This document shows, one piece after another, positions 18,131-25,935 of a DNA stretch of 64,000 nt; positions within the stretch are counted from its first letter, which is position 1, and every line of letters starts with the position of its first letter. The notes under the pieces are model-generated. The model searched no databases and had not been told where the DNA came from. It saw only the letters and a list, made by a program, of their open reading frames with translations. The DNA is from Shewanella kaireitica (GTDB lineage Bacteria; Pseudomonadota; Gammaproteobacteria; Enterobacterales; Shewanellaceae): the NCBI RefSeq assembly GCF_023284045.1, contig NZ_JAKIKQ010000002.1, positions 372,001 to 436,000 on the forward strand, given 5' to 3'. Made by a program: the position numbers and the translations under genes.

Positions 18131-18784
18131 GTGGGATTTCTAAGTGGCCTATTTGGCAAGAAAGAGGAACCTAAACGTCAACTCGATCACCCATCAAAGT
18201 TAAATAAGGGAGACATGATCTCCCTTGATGATAGCTTTGCGCTGCCACCGCAATTGCGCGGTCAGCAACTGCGAGTTGAAGCGGTCAATACTTATGAGTA
18301 TGAACGCAAACAACAAACTGAATGGGTGCTAAAAGGTCATGGTAGCGACACCATCTTCCTCGGACTCGATGAAGACGATGAAACCTACCTAGCCTTGTCG
18401 ATTAAGGTTAACCGCGGTTTGGTAGATCAGCTTTTCGATTTGGAGCAATTTAGCGCCATTTTTGAAGAGCCAGGTAAAGCAGAGCTAACAACTAAAGAGT
18501 TGTCAGCTGAATTATCTCCAGAGTTTGAGCAATGGTTATCACCGCAATATCATCAAGTAAGTTTTGCTGGTTTCGGTTATTTTCACCGCCAGGATTATCG
18601 CGGTAAGAAGCCACCTCAAGATGCAGATGGTGCTACGGGCGATCCTTTTGAATCATACCAATTATTGGATGATGATGAAGATAAAGCTATTGATATTGAG
18701 GTCTATGATGGCGGTGAAACCGATGTCATGTTGACCCTTTATCGTCCGCTGTCTGACATACGAGACTACTGGCCAGGTGAATAA
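18131..18784 (+). CDS. DUF2491 protein (YjfK-like)
   Basis: 217 residues from a GTG at 18131 with AAAGGAGA 5-6 bases upstream. The N-terminus GLFGKKEEP is followed by an acidic, strand-rich body with HGSDTIFLGLDEDDETYLAL (about 73-92), in agreement with DUF2491, the E. coli YjfK family. No membrane segment or known catalytic motif. It is the last gene of the DUF2170-PspA-DUF2491 unit; a strong terminator follows 3 bp after the stop. Confidence 0.8.
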   Translation: MGFLSGLFGKKEEPKRQLDHPSKLNKGDMISLDDSFALPPQLRGQQLRVEAVNTYEYERKQQTEWVLKGHGSDTIFLGLDEDDETYLALSIKVNRGLVDQLFDLEQFSAIFEEPGKAELTTKELSAELSPEFEQWLSPQYHQVSFAGFGYFHRQDYRGKKPPQDADGATGDPFESYQLLDDDEDKAIDIEVYDGGETDVMLTLYRPLSDIRDYWPGE

Positions 18785-18787
18785 ATG

Positions 18788-18823
18788 AAAGGTTCTAAAC
18801 TTAAAGGTTTAGAACCTTTTTTA
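18788..18823 (+). terminator. Terminator ending the PspA operon
   Basis: 13-bp perfect stem AAAGGTTCTAAAC / GTTTAGAACCTTT with a 6-base loop and a T run (18817-18822). It separates the DUF2491 gene from the next two genes. Confidence 0.9.
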
Positions 18824-18873
18824 TTTCTGAGTCTATGAGTGATAGCATGAACTGATAAAGCAGAACCAATGGA

Positions 18874-18886
18874 AAGGTAATACCTT
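18874..18886 (+). promoter_or_regulatory. Palindrome AAGGTAATACCTT over the ribosome site
   Basis: A perfect 6+1+6 palindrome that contains the only purine-rich ribosome site (AAAGG) of the gene starting at 18891. It could be an operator, or a hairpin that hides the ribosome site. Confidence 0.4.
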
Positions 18887-18890
18887 ACGC

Positions 18891-19220
18891 ATGAGCAAGC
18901 AAAAAAACACCTTGCCTGAACAATGGCAACAAAACCAAAAAGCCGCCAAGGCAACCCAAATAGCCTTTGATTTGGATGAGAAATTTCAATACGCCATTCG
19001 TAAAGCAGCGCTTGATGCGGGTGTTAGCCCATCCGATCAAATCAGAGATATTCTTGGTTTAACCGTAACCAAGCGTCCAAAACGCCCTCGCCTTACCGTG
19101 TCTTTGAGTGCCGAAGACTATGCCTTACTCGCTGAAAAGTACAACTTAACGGCAGAGCAGCAGCTAGAGATTAAAAAGCACGTTCTGGATGATTTAGTTC
19201 AATTTAGTACAGACAACTAA
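18891..19220 (+). CDS. Small protein with two ribbon-helix-helix-like units
   Basis: 109 residues. Two segments each show a short strand followed by two helices: TQIAFDLDEKFQYAIRKAAL (about 22-41) continuing to DQIRDILGL, and RLTVSLSAEDYALLAEKY (about 65-82) continuing into a final helix. The strands have the alternating pattern of ribbon-helix-helix DNA-binding proteins. This is my structural reading, not a family match. If right, one chain would carry both halves of a DNA-binding unit and would be the only regulator candidate in the locus. The potassium-channel gene follows 49 bp later, probably in the same transcript. Confidence 0.65.
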   Translation: MSKQKNTLPEQWQQNQKAAKATQIAFDLDEKFQYAIRKAALDAGVSPSDQIRDILGLTVTKRPKRPRLTVSLSAEDYALLAEKYNLTAEQQLEIKKHVLDDLVQFSTDN

Positions 19221-19269
19221 CCTCGCTTAATCCTTCAGGGACTGCGTAGCGATAACGACGGATCGAAAA

Positions 19270-20061
19270 ATGACCACAGAGAAGCGCTGGCTAATACAAC
19301 CAGAAACGCCACCAACTCCTTTCCAACTCGCAATGATGATTTTGTCACTTTTGTCAGTGGTTGTGGTTCTAGTACTGACCTTTGGTGGGCTAGATGGAGA
19401 AACTCGTCGTTTGCTGTTTTTCATCGATACCAGCATCTGCCTTATCTTTATGTCGCACTTTTTCTATGGTTTGTTCAAAGCTGACAGCAAGATGTTGTAT
19501 TTTAAACATCACTGGATAGATTTTGTAGCCAGTATCCCAGCAATTGAAGCCCTTAGGATGGCACGCCTGTTTCAAATCCTCCGCGTTGTAAGACTTATTC
19601 GCATGACCCGCTCATTAATCGTGCCTATGGTAAAACAGCGCCGTCAGGCCACTCTTGCAAGCTTACTGGTTGCGCTAATAACCATTTTAACTTTCGCATC
19701 AGTGTTGGTGCTTATTGTCGAAAGCGGAGTTGAAGGCGCGAATATAGAAACCGCTGAAGATGCAATTTGGTGGGCGCTAGTGACAATATCAACGGTGGGT
19801 TATGGCGATTATTATCCTGTCACTACCGCAGGACATATAATCGGCGGCGTGGTTATTGTCTGTGGTGTGAGCTTTTTTGGTGTAATTTCCGGTTACATGG
19901 CATCAGTCTTTGTCTCCCCTGATGAATCAGAAAAGCTAGAGACTCATAGTGAGGAGATCCGCTCCGAGCTGCATAATAGCCTTGCTCGTATGGAAGCTAA
20001 CCAACAGATGCTATTAAACGAAATAGCAATCTTGAAAGAATCAATCAAGAATAAGGATTAG
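19270..20061 (+). CDS. Voltage-gated potassium channel family protein
   Basis: 263 residues with six membrane helices. S4 carries arginines at every third position (about R96, R99, R105, R108, R111, R114), and the pore loop has the K+ selectivity filter TVGYGD (175-180). The C-terminal 45 residues form a coiled coil, as in KvAP-like and Kch-like tetrameric channels. It should conduct K+ across the inner membrane in response to voltage. Its place beside PspA, DUF350 and aminopropyltransferase genes suggests a role in membrane-potential or ionic stress. A weak hairpin terminator follows. Confidence 0.9.
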   Translation: MTTEKRWLIQPETPPTPFQLAMMILSLLSVVVVLVLTFGGLDGETRRLLFFIDTSICLIFMSHFFYGLFKADSKMLYFKHHWIDFVASIPAIEALRMARLFQILRVVRLIRMTRSLIVPMVKQRRQATLASLLVALITILTFASVLVLIVESGVEGANIETAEDAIWWALVTISTVGYGDYYPVTTAGHIIGGVVIVCGVSFFGVISGYMASVFVSPDESEKLETHSEEIRSELHNSLARMEANQQMLLNEIAILKESIKNKD

Positions 20062-20085
20062 CCCAGCAACTGCGTGGGCTTTATA
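20060..20085 (+). terminator. Weak terminator after the channel gene
   Basis: Stem AGCCCA / TGGGCT (20060-20065 and 20075-20080) followed by TTAT, overlapping the stop codon region. Confidence 0.45.
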
Positions 20086-20452
20086 GCAAGTTAGTGCAGG
20101 CTTAAATATTGCAACAAATCCCCCCCTGCTCAAAGTAAAACCTCTATACAGCATTTAGAGTGTGCCTAAAGCAACGATCAAAACAACGTTCAAAATAACT
20201 TCCCTATTAAAAGAAATATGATGGCGTCTTAAATCTCTCTCCTCTTACCAGAACAACCTATTCGATATCTATATAGTAACCAACTCCATTCTATTTAAAG
20301 TTTCATAGATACTAGCCTCACTCGACAAACACAACGCCGTAAACAAAGGCAAAGTCGAAACTTAAAGGCTTAATTTCAGAACCTTAAGAAACTTTAAAAA
20401 CACTTTTACTAATAGACAAAATAATTTGTCATTTACTTTGGATGATACGAAT
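20086..20452. other. Non-coding gap before the outer-membrane barrel gene
   Basis: About 370 bp without a supported gene. The only structure seen is the inverted repeat GACAAA (20415-20420) / TTTGTC (20425-20430), 23 bp before the ATG at 20453. It may be an operator or a leader hairpin. No match to the repeat families of this window. Confidence 0.4.
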
Positions 20453-21145
20453 ATGAAAAAATCACTTATTGCATTATCAACACTAGCAGCACTTACTTTC
20501 GGTTCAATCGGCGCAGCAAATGCTGATGTTATGAATGGTGTAACGGGTAAGATTGAAGCGGAATACACCACCCAAGACAAGCATGCAAACGTTGAAACAC
20601 AACTTGGCTATGACTTTAACTTTGGCGCAGTCTCAGTCATCCCTTTCTTCTCAGCAGAAACGGCATATTCTGGAGAGCGGAATCTTGAAGATGGCAAACG
20701 CGAAGGTTTTGACAATGGCGGCCTAGGTGGCGGTATCAAGGTACAGACTAACTTTGATAATTTCTACGCCTACGTAGAAGGTCGTGCAATGCGCAAAGAT
20801 CGCATTAAAGTAGGACAGCCTGTCGCTATTCCTATGAATGATAGCCCTTATTTAATTAACAGCACAGTCAAAGAGTACCGCGCTGAAATTGGTACCGGCT
20901 ACCAGTTTGACAATGGCCTAAGCGCAGGTATTGAAGCCTCTTTCACTCAAGACCGATTCGAAGGTCTTAAAGATGAGAAGCGTGAAGTATACGCAGTTGC
21001 TGGTTACCAAGTGTCTGACAACTTCAACCTCTATGTTAAAGCTGGCCAAGCCGATACCGGTGAGCCAAAACCTGAGTTGGCGAAAAAATCAAATAACGAT
21101 GAGTGGGAAACTAAAACGGTTATCGGTGTAACTTACAGCTTCTAA
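20453..21145 (+). CDS. Outer-membrane beta-barrel protein
   Basis: 230 residues from the ATG at 20453; an upstream in-frame ATG at 20426 would spoil the signal peptide. The signal sequence MKKSLIALSTLAALTFGSIG ends near ANA-DV (about 24). The rest is a run of amphipathic strands with aromatic girdle residues, and the last residue is F (VIGVTYSF), the usual BAM recognition ending. Size fits an 8- to 10-stranded barrel of the OmpA-like/outer-membrane beta-barrel domain class. Role unknown. A strong terminator follows at 21167. Confidence 0.85.
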   Translation: MKKSLIALSTLAALTFGSIGAANADVMNGVTGKIEAEYTTQDKHANVETQLGYDFNFGAVSVIPFFSAETAYSGERNLEDGKREGFDNGGLGGGIKVQTNFDNFYAYVEGRAMRKDRIKVGQPVAIPMNDSPYLINSTVKEYRAEIGTGYQFDNGLSAGIEASFTQDRFEGLKDEKREVYAVAGYQVSDNFNLYVKAGQADTGEPKPELAKKSNNDEWETKTVIGVTYSF

Positions 21146-21166
21146 CCCCCCTGCATTTGACATAAT

Positions 21167-21194
21167 AAAGCCCACTTTAAAAGTGGGCTTTTTG
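21167..21194. terminator. Bidirectional terminator between barrel gene and CYTH gene
   Basis: Stem AAAGCCCACTT (21167-21177) / AAGTGGGCTTT (21181-21191) with T run. It lies between two converging genes. Confidence 0.85.
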
Positions 21195-21226
21195 TTATTG
21201 AGCTATTTAAGTTAAACAGTGTTTAT

Positions 21227-22714
21227 TTAGCGCCAGTATGGTTCATTCTTCATCGCACTGCGACGAGAAAGCTCCATCGCTTGCACCAAACTTGATTCTT
21301 TATTTTCTAGCCAATCGCTAATATCAATATAAGCTAATTCACTAATCATCTTTAATTGGCGATAAGCGGCTAACGTTCTAATGCCTAAAGCCAAATCTTG
21401 CCAAGGTGTTCTAAATTGATCTCGTGACTTGTTTGAATAAAGCTCACCATAAGCCACCCCGACAAACATACTGTTATCGAGCGCTGTGGCCACAGACAGA
21501 TAATCTCGACTGCTTAAGTCGTCATCTATCGGCATCACTTCCAATATCTTTTGCCACGACTTTTCTTGCAACTTATCGGCGAAATCTCTTAGGCCTAAAT
21601 CTTTATCTATAACAACACTGCCATTACTAATTTTCATTAATAGATCAACCAGATGCACCTGTAATCTACCGTAACAAATATCATCCAATAAATTGACAAA
21701 CTGCTCAGGTATATCGAGTTGCTGCAATTTTGCATGAGCAATATCTATGAGCGCGTCTGACATTGGCAACTTAGTGATAAGAGAACCGTCTTTCTCCAAT
21801 ATCGAATATAAGCTCAGAGACTCTTCTATAAAGCTCAGTCTTTGCTCAATGCAATCAAAGTCCTTCTCGAAGTCATCAGCTAATAAGGCAAATTGTTTTA
21901 AAGTACTTCGAAGCAAACGAATGCAGGCTCTTAATCGGTAGCACAGCATTGGTAATTCAACAGGGTTCAGCGCGACATCCAAAATCATCGCTTCAAGCTG
22001 TTGCCATCTATCTAAACCAACTTCAAGTAGGTTTATAGCAACCTGTTTAAGGTTTTGTTCTGGCTTTAAAGCAATAAAATCTAACACTTCCAAATTAAAT
22101 GGGCTTGCTTGCGCCGCTAATTGATAGCCACGCTGTGCCTTACTGGCTTTACCTAGTCTCACTGGGATCTCTCTGCTAACGATGCCAGCGAGCACTAACA
22201 ATGCGCTGGTATCACCAGCGAGTAGTTCAAATTCCAATTCACAAATAGCTTCAGAGCGGTCATCCACACGGATATCACCGATATCCAAAGCGACCTCAAC
22301 TAAGCTATCTTCAACAAAAACATGCCACTTTTGACGGACAAAATCGGTATGAAATAGGCATAGTAAATTTGATTGCACCCGATCAATATCAACGCCCTCT
22401 GGCCAAATTTTATCCGGAAATAAATTTAATTTGGGAAAGTCGTGATCAATATCAACATTAAATTCAGGTCGGGAATGAATGCCGCCCACAACCTGACCTG
22501 CTGTCTTAATAGTTTGCTCTCGGTGATTATTTATACCGCGAACACGTAAACCCATGTCCCACTGCCGTAAAGTCAGCTCTGGAGTTTCAAAATAACCGTT
22601 GGTCAACTTTTCACAACCTTTAGCATCTGAGTTAGGTAAACTATCTAGCAGATTTATAAGGTTTTCTTTCTTATTCTCGTTAAAGAAAAGTTTAAGTTCT
22701 ATCTCAGCTTCCAT
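21227..22714 (-). CDS. ygiF: CYTH-CHAD protein, inorganic triphosphatase (YgiF-like)
   Basis: 495 residues. The first strand holds the CYTH signature ExExK (E4, E6, K8) and further charged strands follow to about residue 200, forming the tunnel that binds triphosphate. Residues about 215-495 are helical with basic and histidine residues as in CHAD domains, which bind polyphosphate. E. coli YgiF hydrolyses inorganic triphosphate and is encoded beside glnE and ygiM; here both are within 10 kb. The flanking phosphate transporter supports a phosphate or polyphosphate role. It is convergent with the barrel gene. Confidence 0.85.
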   Translation of the reverse strand: MEAEIELKLFFNENKKENLINLLDSLPNSDAKGCEKLTNGYFETPELTLRQWDMGLRVRGINNHREQTIKTAGQVVGGIHSRPEFNVDIDHDFPKLNLFPDKIWPEGVDIDRVQSNLLCLFHTDFVRQKWHVFVEDSLVEVALDIGDIRVDDRSEAICELEFELLAGDTSALLVLAGIVSREIPVRLGKASKAQRGYQLAAQASPFNLEVLDFIALKPEQNLKQVAINLLEVGLDRWQQLEAMILDVALNPVELPMLCYRLRACIRLLRSTLKQFALLADDFEKDFDCIEQRLSFIEESLSLYSILEKDGSLITKLPMSDALIDIAHAKLQQLDIPEQFVNLLDDICYGRLQVHLVDLLMKISNGSVVIDKDLGLRDFADKLQEKSWQKILEVMPIDDDLSSRDYLSVATALDNSMFVGVAYGELYSNKSRDQFRTPWQDLALGIRTLAAYRQLKMISELAYIDISDWLENKESSLVQAMELSRRSAMKNEPYWR

Positions 22715-22909
22715 CTATCTATTTTTCGCCTTGTCATCAAAATTTAATCAATCTGTCACTAAATCTACACAGTGTAATATTTTTGTAATAAAAACGCCGT
22801 AGGATTCGCTTTGCAGTTAAGATATAACTCGTTAGAATAAAAAACTGTTTAGTTAAATACAAAACACAGTTTTCTTACGCGGCCGCTTGGGTTAACATGC
22901 GCCCGCTTT

Positions 22910-22923
22910 TTCCAATATTGGAA
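22910..22923 (+). promoter_or_regulatory. Perfect palindrome TTCCAATATTGGAA before the phosphate genes
   Basis: A 14-bp perfect palindrome 22 bp upstream of the ATG at 22946. It does not look like a Pho box. Possible operator of the DUF47-pit unit. Confidence 0.4.
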
Positions 22924-22945
22924 TAACCTAAATAGGTAAACGGCA

Positions 22946-23626
22946 ATGCCAGTAAACTCTATTTTGGGCGTGTTTGCAAAATCGCCAATTAAGCCTCTTC
23001 AAGAGCATATCGACAAAGTGTATGACTGTGCGTCTACTCTTGTCCCATTTTTCGAAGCTACTGCCTCAGGTGACTGGGACAAAGCAGTTCAACTGCGCAA
23101 GCAAATAAGCTTTGCAGAGCAAGAAGCTGATTCACTAAAACGTGAAATCCGTTTAACTCTGCCCGGTGGTTTGTTTATGCCAGTCGAGCGTACTGACTTA
23201 CTGGAGCTACTAACCCAGCAAGATAAGATCGCTAACAAAGCGAAAGACATCTCCGGCCGTATCATTGGCCGTCAACTTGTTGTCCCTCACGCAATCCAAG
23301 AACCCTTTATTGCTTATTTACAGCGCTGTATTGATGCAGTCGCTTTGTCAAAAGAAGCAATTAATGAACTCGATGACCTACTAGAAACAGGTTTTAGAGG
23401 TCGTGAAGTGGATCTTGTGGCAAAAATGATCAGTGAACTAGATTCTATTGAAGATGACACTGATGACTTACAAATTAAGATCCGTAGACAGCTTTTTGCT
23501 ATCGAATCTGAATTAAACCCTGTAGATGTAATGTTCCTCTACAAGATAATTGAGTGGGTTGGCGACTTGGCAGATCTTGCCGAACGAGTCGGTTCCCGCC
23601 TAGAGCTAATGTTAGCTCGCGTCTAA
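22946..23626 (+). CDS. PhoU-like DUF47 (TIGR00153) protein
   Basis: 226 residues, all helical, with the DUF47 pattern of E and D repeats (SFAEQEADSLKREIRLTLP and ELDSIEDDTDDLQIKIRRQL) that binds metal clusters in PhoU-like proteins. It has no membrane segment and should act in the cytoplasm on the transporter encoded 24 bp downstream. In many bacteria this gene pair forms one operon, in which the DUF47 protein controls Pit activity. Confidence 0.9.
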   Translation: MPVNSILGVFAKSPIKPLQEHIDKVYDCASTLVPFFEATASGDWDKAVQLRKQISFAEQEADSLKREIRLTLPGGLFMPVERTDLLELLTQQDKIANKAKDISGRIIGRQLVVPHAIQEPFIAYLQRCIDAVALSKEAINELDDLLETGFRGREVDLVAKMISELDSIEDDTDDLQIKIRRQLFAIESELNPVDVMFLYKIIEWVGDLADLAERVGSRLELMLARV

Positions 23627-23650
23627 TCAAAAGATTATCAAGGTAATAAC

Positions 23651-24919
23651 ATGGTTGATGTATTAGTCACCAACGGCCCATGGCTTATTGGCATAGCGGC
23701 TCTGTTTGGTTTTTTAATGGCATGGGGCATTGGCGCCAATGATGTAGCCAATGCAATGGGAACCTCTGTAGGTTCCAATGCGATTACAATTAAACAAGCG
23801 ATCATTATCGCTATGATTTTTGAGTTTGCAGGTGCGTATTTAGCGGGTGGCGAAGTCACCAGCACAATTCGTAAAGGCATTATTGACTCAACGTTCTTTA
23901 TTGAACAACCTGAACTGCTCGTTTACGGCATGATAGCGTCTTTGCTCGCTGCAGGTCTGTGGCTTATTGCCGCTTCTGCATTAGGCTGGCCAGTTTCCAC
24001 CACTCACTCGATTGTTGGCGCCATTGTTGGCTTCGCAGCGGTTGGTGTGGGAACTGAAGCAGTTGAATGGGGCAAAGTTGGCGGTATCGTAGGTTCTTGG
24101 GTCGTCACACCAGCAATATCGGGCTTTATCGCCTTTATGATATTCCAAAGTGTGCAAAAGCTCATCTTCAATACTGACAACCCATTAGAAAATGCTAAGC
24201 GTTATGTGCCTTTCTATATGGCACTTGCCGGCTTTGTGATGTCACTTGTGACTATCACTAAAGGTCTTAAGCATGTAGGTCTACACTTCAGTAGTCTAGA
24301 AGCTTACGCATTAGCTTTTGTTATTGCAGGACTCGTCGGTGTTGGTGGCATGATAGCTATCAAGCGCTTAAAGATGGATAGCAAAGCAGATCGTCAAACT
24401 CAGTTTGGCAACGTTGAGAAAGTGTTCGCTATCTTAATGGTTGTAACCGCTTGTTGTATGGCTTTTGCTCACGGTTCGAATGACGTAGCTAATGCTATTG
24501 GCCCGCTAGCAGCAGTAGTTTCTGTTGTTAACAGTGGTGGCGAAATTAGCAGTAAAGCACCGCTGGTCTGGTGGATTCTACCTCTTGGTGCTGTTGGTAT
24601 CGTTTTAGGCTTAGCCATATTTGGTAAGCGTGTAATGCAAACCATCGGTAAGAACATTACTCACTTAACACCAAGTCGTGGTTTTGCTGCAGAACTTGCT
24701 GCTGCATCTACCGTCGTTATCGCATCAGGTACAGGTCTACCAATTTCTACCACCCAAACCTTAGTTGGCGCTGTATTAGGTGTCGGTATGGCACGTGGTA
24801 TTGCTGCAATTAATATTGGTGTTGTGCGCAACATTGTAGTGTCTTGGGTAGTAACCCTACCAGCAGGCGCTGCACTTTCAATCATGTTCTTCTTCATGAT
24901 TAAAGGTATTTTTAACTAA
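23651..24919 (+). CDS. pit: Low-affinity inorganic phosphate transporter, Pit family
   Basis: 422 residues, about ten to twelve membrane helices. The duplicated Pit signature is present in both halves: GANDVANAMGTSVGSNAIT (about 26-44) and HGSNDVANAIGPLAAVV (about 275-291). Family members take up phosphate, often as a metal-phosphate complex, driven by the proton gradient. The second gene of a unit with the PhoU-like DUF47 protein. A terminator hairpin follows. Confidence 0.93.
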   Translation: MVDVLVTNGPWLIGIAALFGFLMAWGIGANDVANAMGTSVGSNAITIKQAIIIAMIFEFAGAYLAGGEVTSTIRKGIIDSTFFIEQPELLVYGMIASLLAAGLWLIAASALGWPVSTTHSIVGAIVGFAAVGVGTEAVEWGKVGGIVGSWVVTPAISGFIAFMIFQSVQKLIFNTDNPLENAKRYVPFYMALAGFVMSLVTITKGLKHVGLHFSSLEAYALAFVIAGLVGVGGMIAIKRLKMDSKADRQTQFGNVEKVFAILMVVTACCMAFAHGSNDVANAIGPLAAVVSVVNSGGEISSKAPLVWWILPLGAVGIVLGLAIFGKRVMQTIGKNITHLTPSRGFAAELAAASTVVIASGTGLPISTTQTLVGAVLGVGMARGIAAINIGVVRNIVVSWVVTLPAGAALSIMFFFMIKGIFN

Positions 24920-24960
24920 ATACATACACTAATAGCATAGAAATACTCTGCGATTTAATG

Positions 24961-25002
24961 AAGGGAGTTTGATAATATTTGTATCAAGCTCCCTTTTTGC
25001 GT
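24961..25002 (+). terminator. Terminator after pit
   Basis: AAGGGAG and TTTGATA on the left pair with TATCAA and GCTCCCTT on the right, followed by TTTTTG. It shows that the next gene cannot start before about 25003. Confidence 0.8.
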
Positions 25003-25080
25003 TTTATGCCCCTTATTGCCTCTTGCATTAGGGCCTTTAAATCCCTAGCATGTTGGCTAAATTTCATTGATGAGAATAGA

Positions 25081-25659
25081 TTGGTGTTAAGAATTCTAAC
25101 TATTGTGGGAGCGTTACTACTTTCCCCTTCTTTATTTGCTGCGAACCAAACAAGTTACATCTCAGATGATGTTTTTATTTACCTCCATGGTGGACCGGGA
25201 ACACAGTTCCGCATACTGGGCAGTGTAGAAGCAGGTCAGAAGGTAACATCACTAGGCGAAGCACAAGGCGATTACAGCAAGATTATCGATCACAAGGGTC
25301 GTGAGGGCTGGGTTCAAACAAAGATGCTTAGCGCTAAGGTCAGTTTGCGTGAGCAACTACCAGTACTACAAGCTGAGCTTGAGCAGACTAAAGCAGATTT
25401 ATCGACTGCACTGACAACGACAGATGCTAGCGTACAAGAGTTAAATCAAATAAAGTCTCAGCTATCTAAAGCCCAAAGAGAATTAGCGAGCGCTACGCAG
25501 GAGCGAGATAGCGCTCAGGTGAAACTTGCCAGTATGCAAAAAAATGAACGTTTCGAAATGTGGAAGCAAGGTGGCTTTATCGCTGCTGGCGGCCTAGTTT
25601 TAGGGATTATTTTAGTTTATCTACCTAGGCCGCAGCGTAAGCCTAAAAACCACTGGTAA
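25081..25659 (+). CDS. ygiM: TIGR04211 SH3-domain protein (YgiM-like)
   Basis: 192 residues if read from the TTG at 25081 (or 191 from the GTG at 25084). The frame is open further upstream, but that part covers the pit terminator. From here the protein begins with a signal peptide VLRILTIVGALLLSPSLFA, as E. coli YgiM does. A bacterial SH3 domain follows (about 25-90, with HGGPGTQFRILGSV and REGWVQTKML), then a coiled coil (about 95-155) and one membrane helix near the C-terminus with a basic tail. A role at the cell envelope is likely; the exact start is uncertain. Confidence 0.8.
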   Translation: MVLRILTIVGALLLSPSLFAANQTSYISDDVFIYLHGGPGTQFRILGSVEAGQKVTSLGEAQGDYSKIIDHKGREGWVQTKMLSAKVSLREQLPVLQAELEQTKADLSTALTTTDASVQELNQIKSQLSKAQRELASATQERDSAQVKLASMQKNERFEMWKQGGFIAAGGLVLGIILVYLPRPQRKPKNHW

Positions 25660-25684
25660 AAAAACTATTATTTTCAAGTGTTAT

Positions 25685-25713
25685 AGCCAGCGTTTTTAAA
25701 CGCTGGCTTTTTA
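25685..25713 (+). terminator. Terminator after ygiM
   Basis: Stem GCCAGCGTT / AACGCTGGC (25686-25694 and 25699-25707) followed by a T run. Confidence 0.85.
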
Positions 25714-25826
25714 TTTTATTCGCTATAACTCCCGCCATAAGTGGCCTAGACCACACACACACAACGCCAGATCAAACAAACATCACACAACAACTCACAA
25801 AGGTGTTACTCATCACATTTTGCAGG

Positions 25827-25832
25827 TATAAT
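25827..25832 (+). promoter_or_regulatory. Putative -10 of the putA promoter
   Basis: TATAAT in the context TTTTGCAGGTATAAT, about 100 bp before putA. No good -35 at 16-18 bp, so an activator may be needed. Confidence 0.35.
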
Positions 25833-25935
25833 CGGCCGCGCGGAGACCTTGGATTGTATACAAAAATAACAACAAAGCTCTTGTCGCGACAACATCCCAG
25901 CAATATGCCTTACGGCCAAGATGGAAGTGATTAAT

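Noticed and set aside
24979..25080. Longer N-terminus of the YgiM-like protein
   Set aside because: That stretch overlaps the pit terminator and would put about 35 extra residues before the signal peptide.
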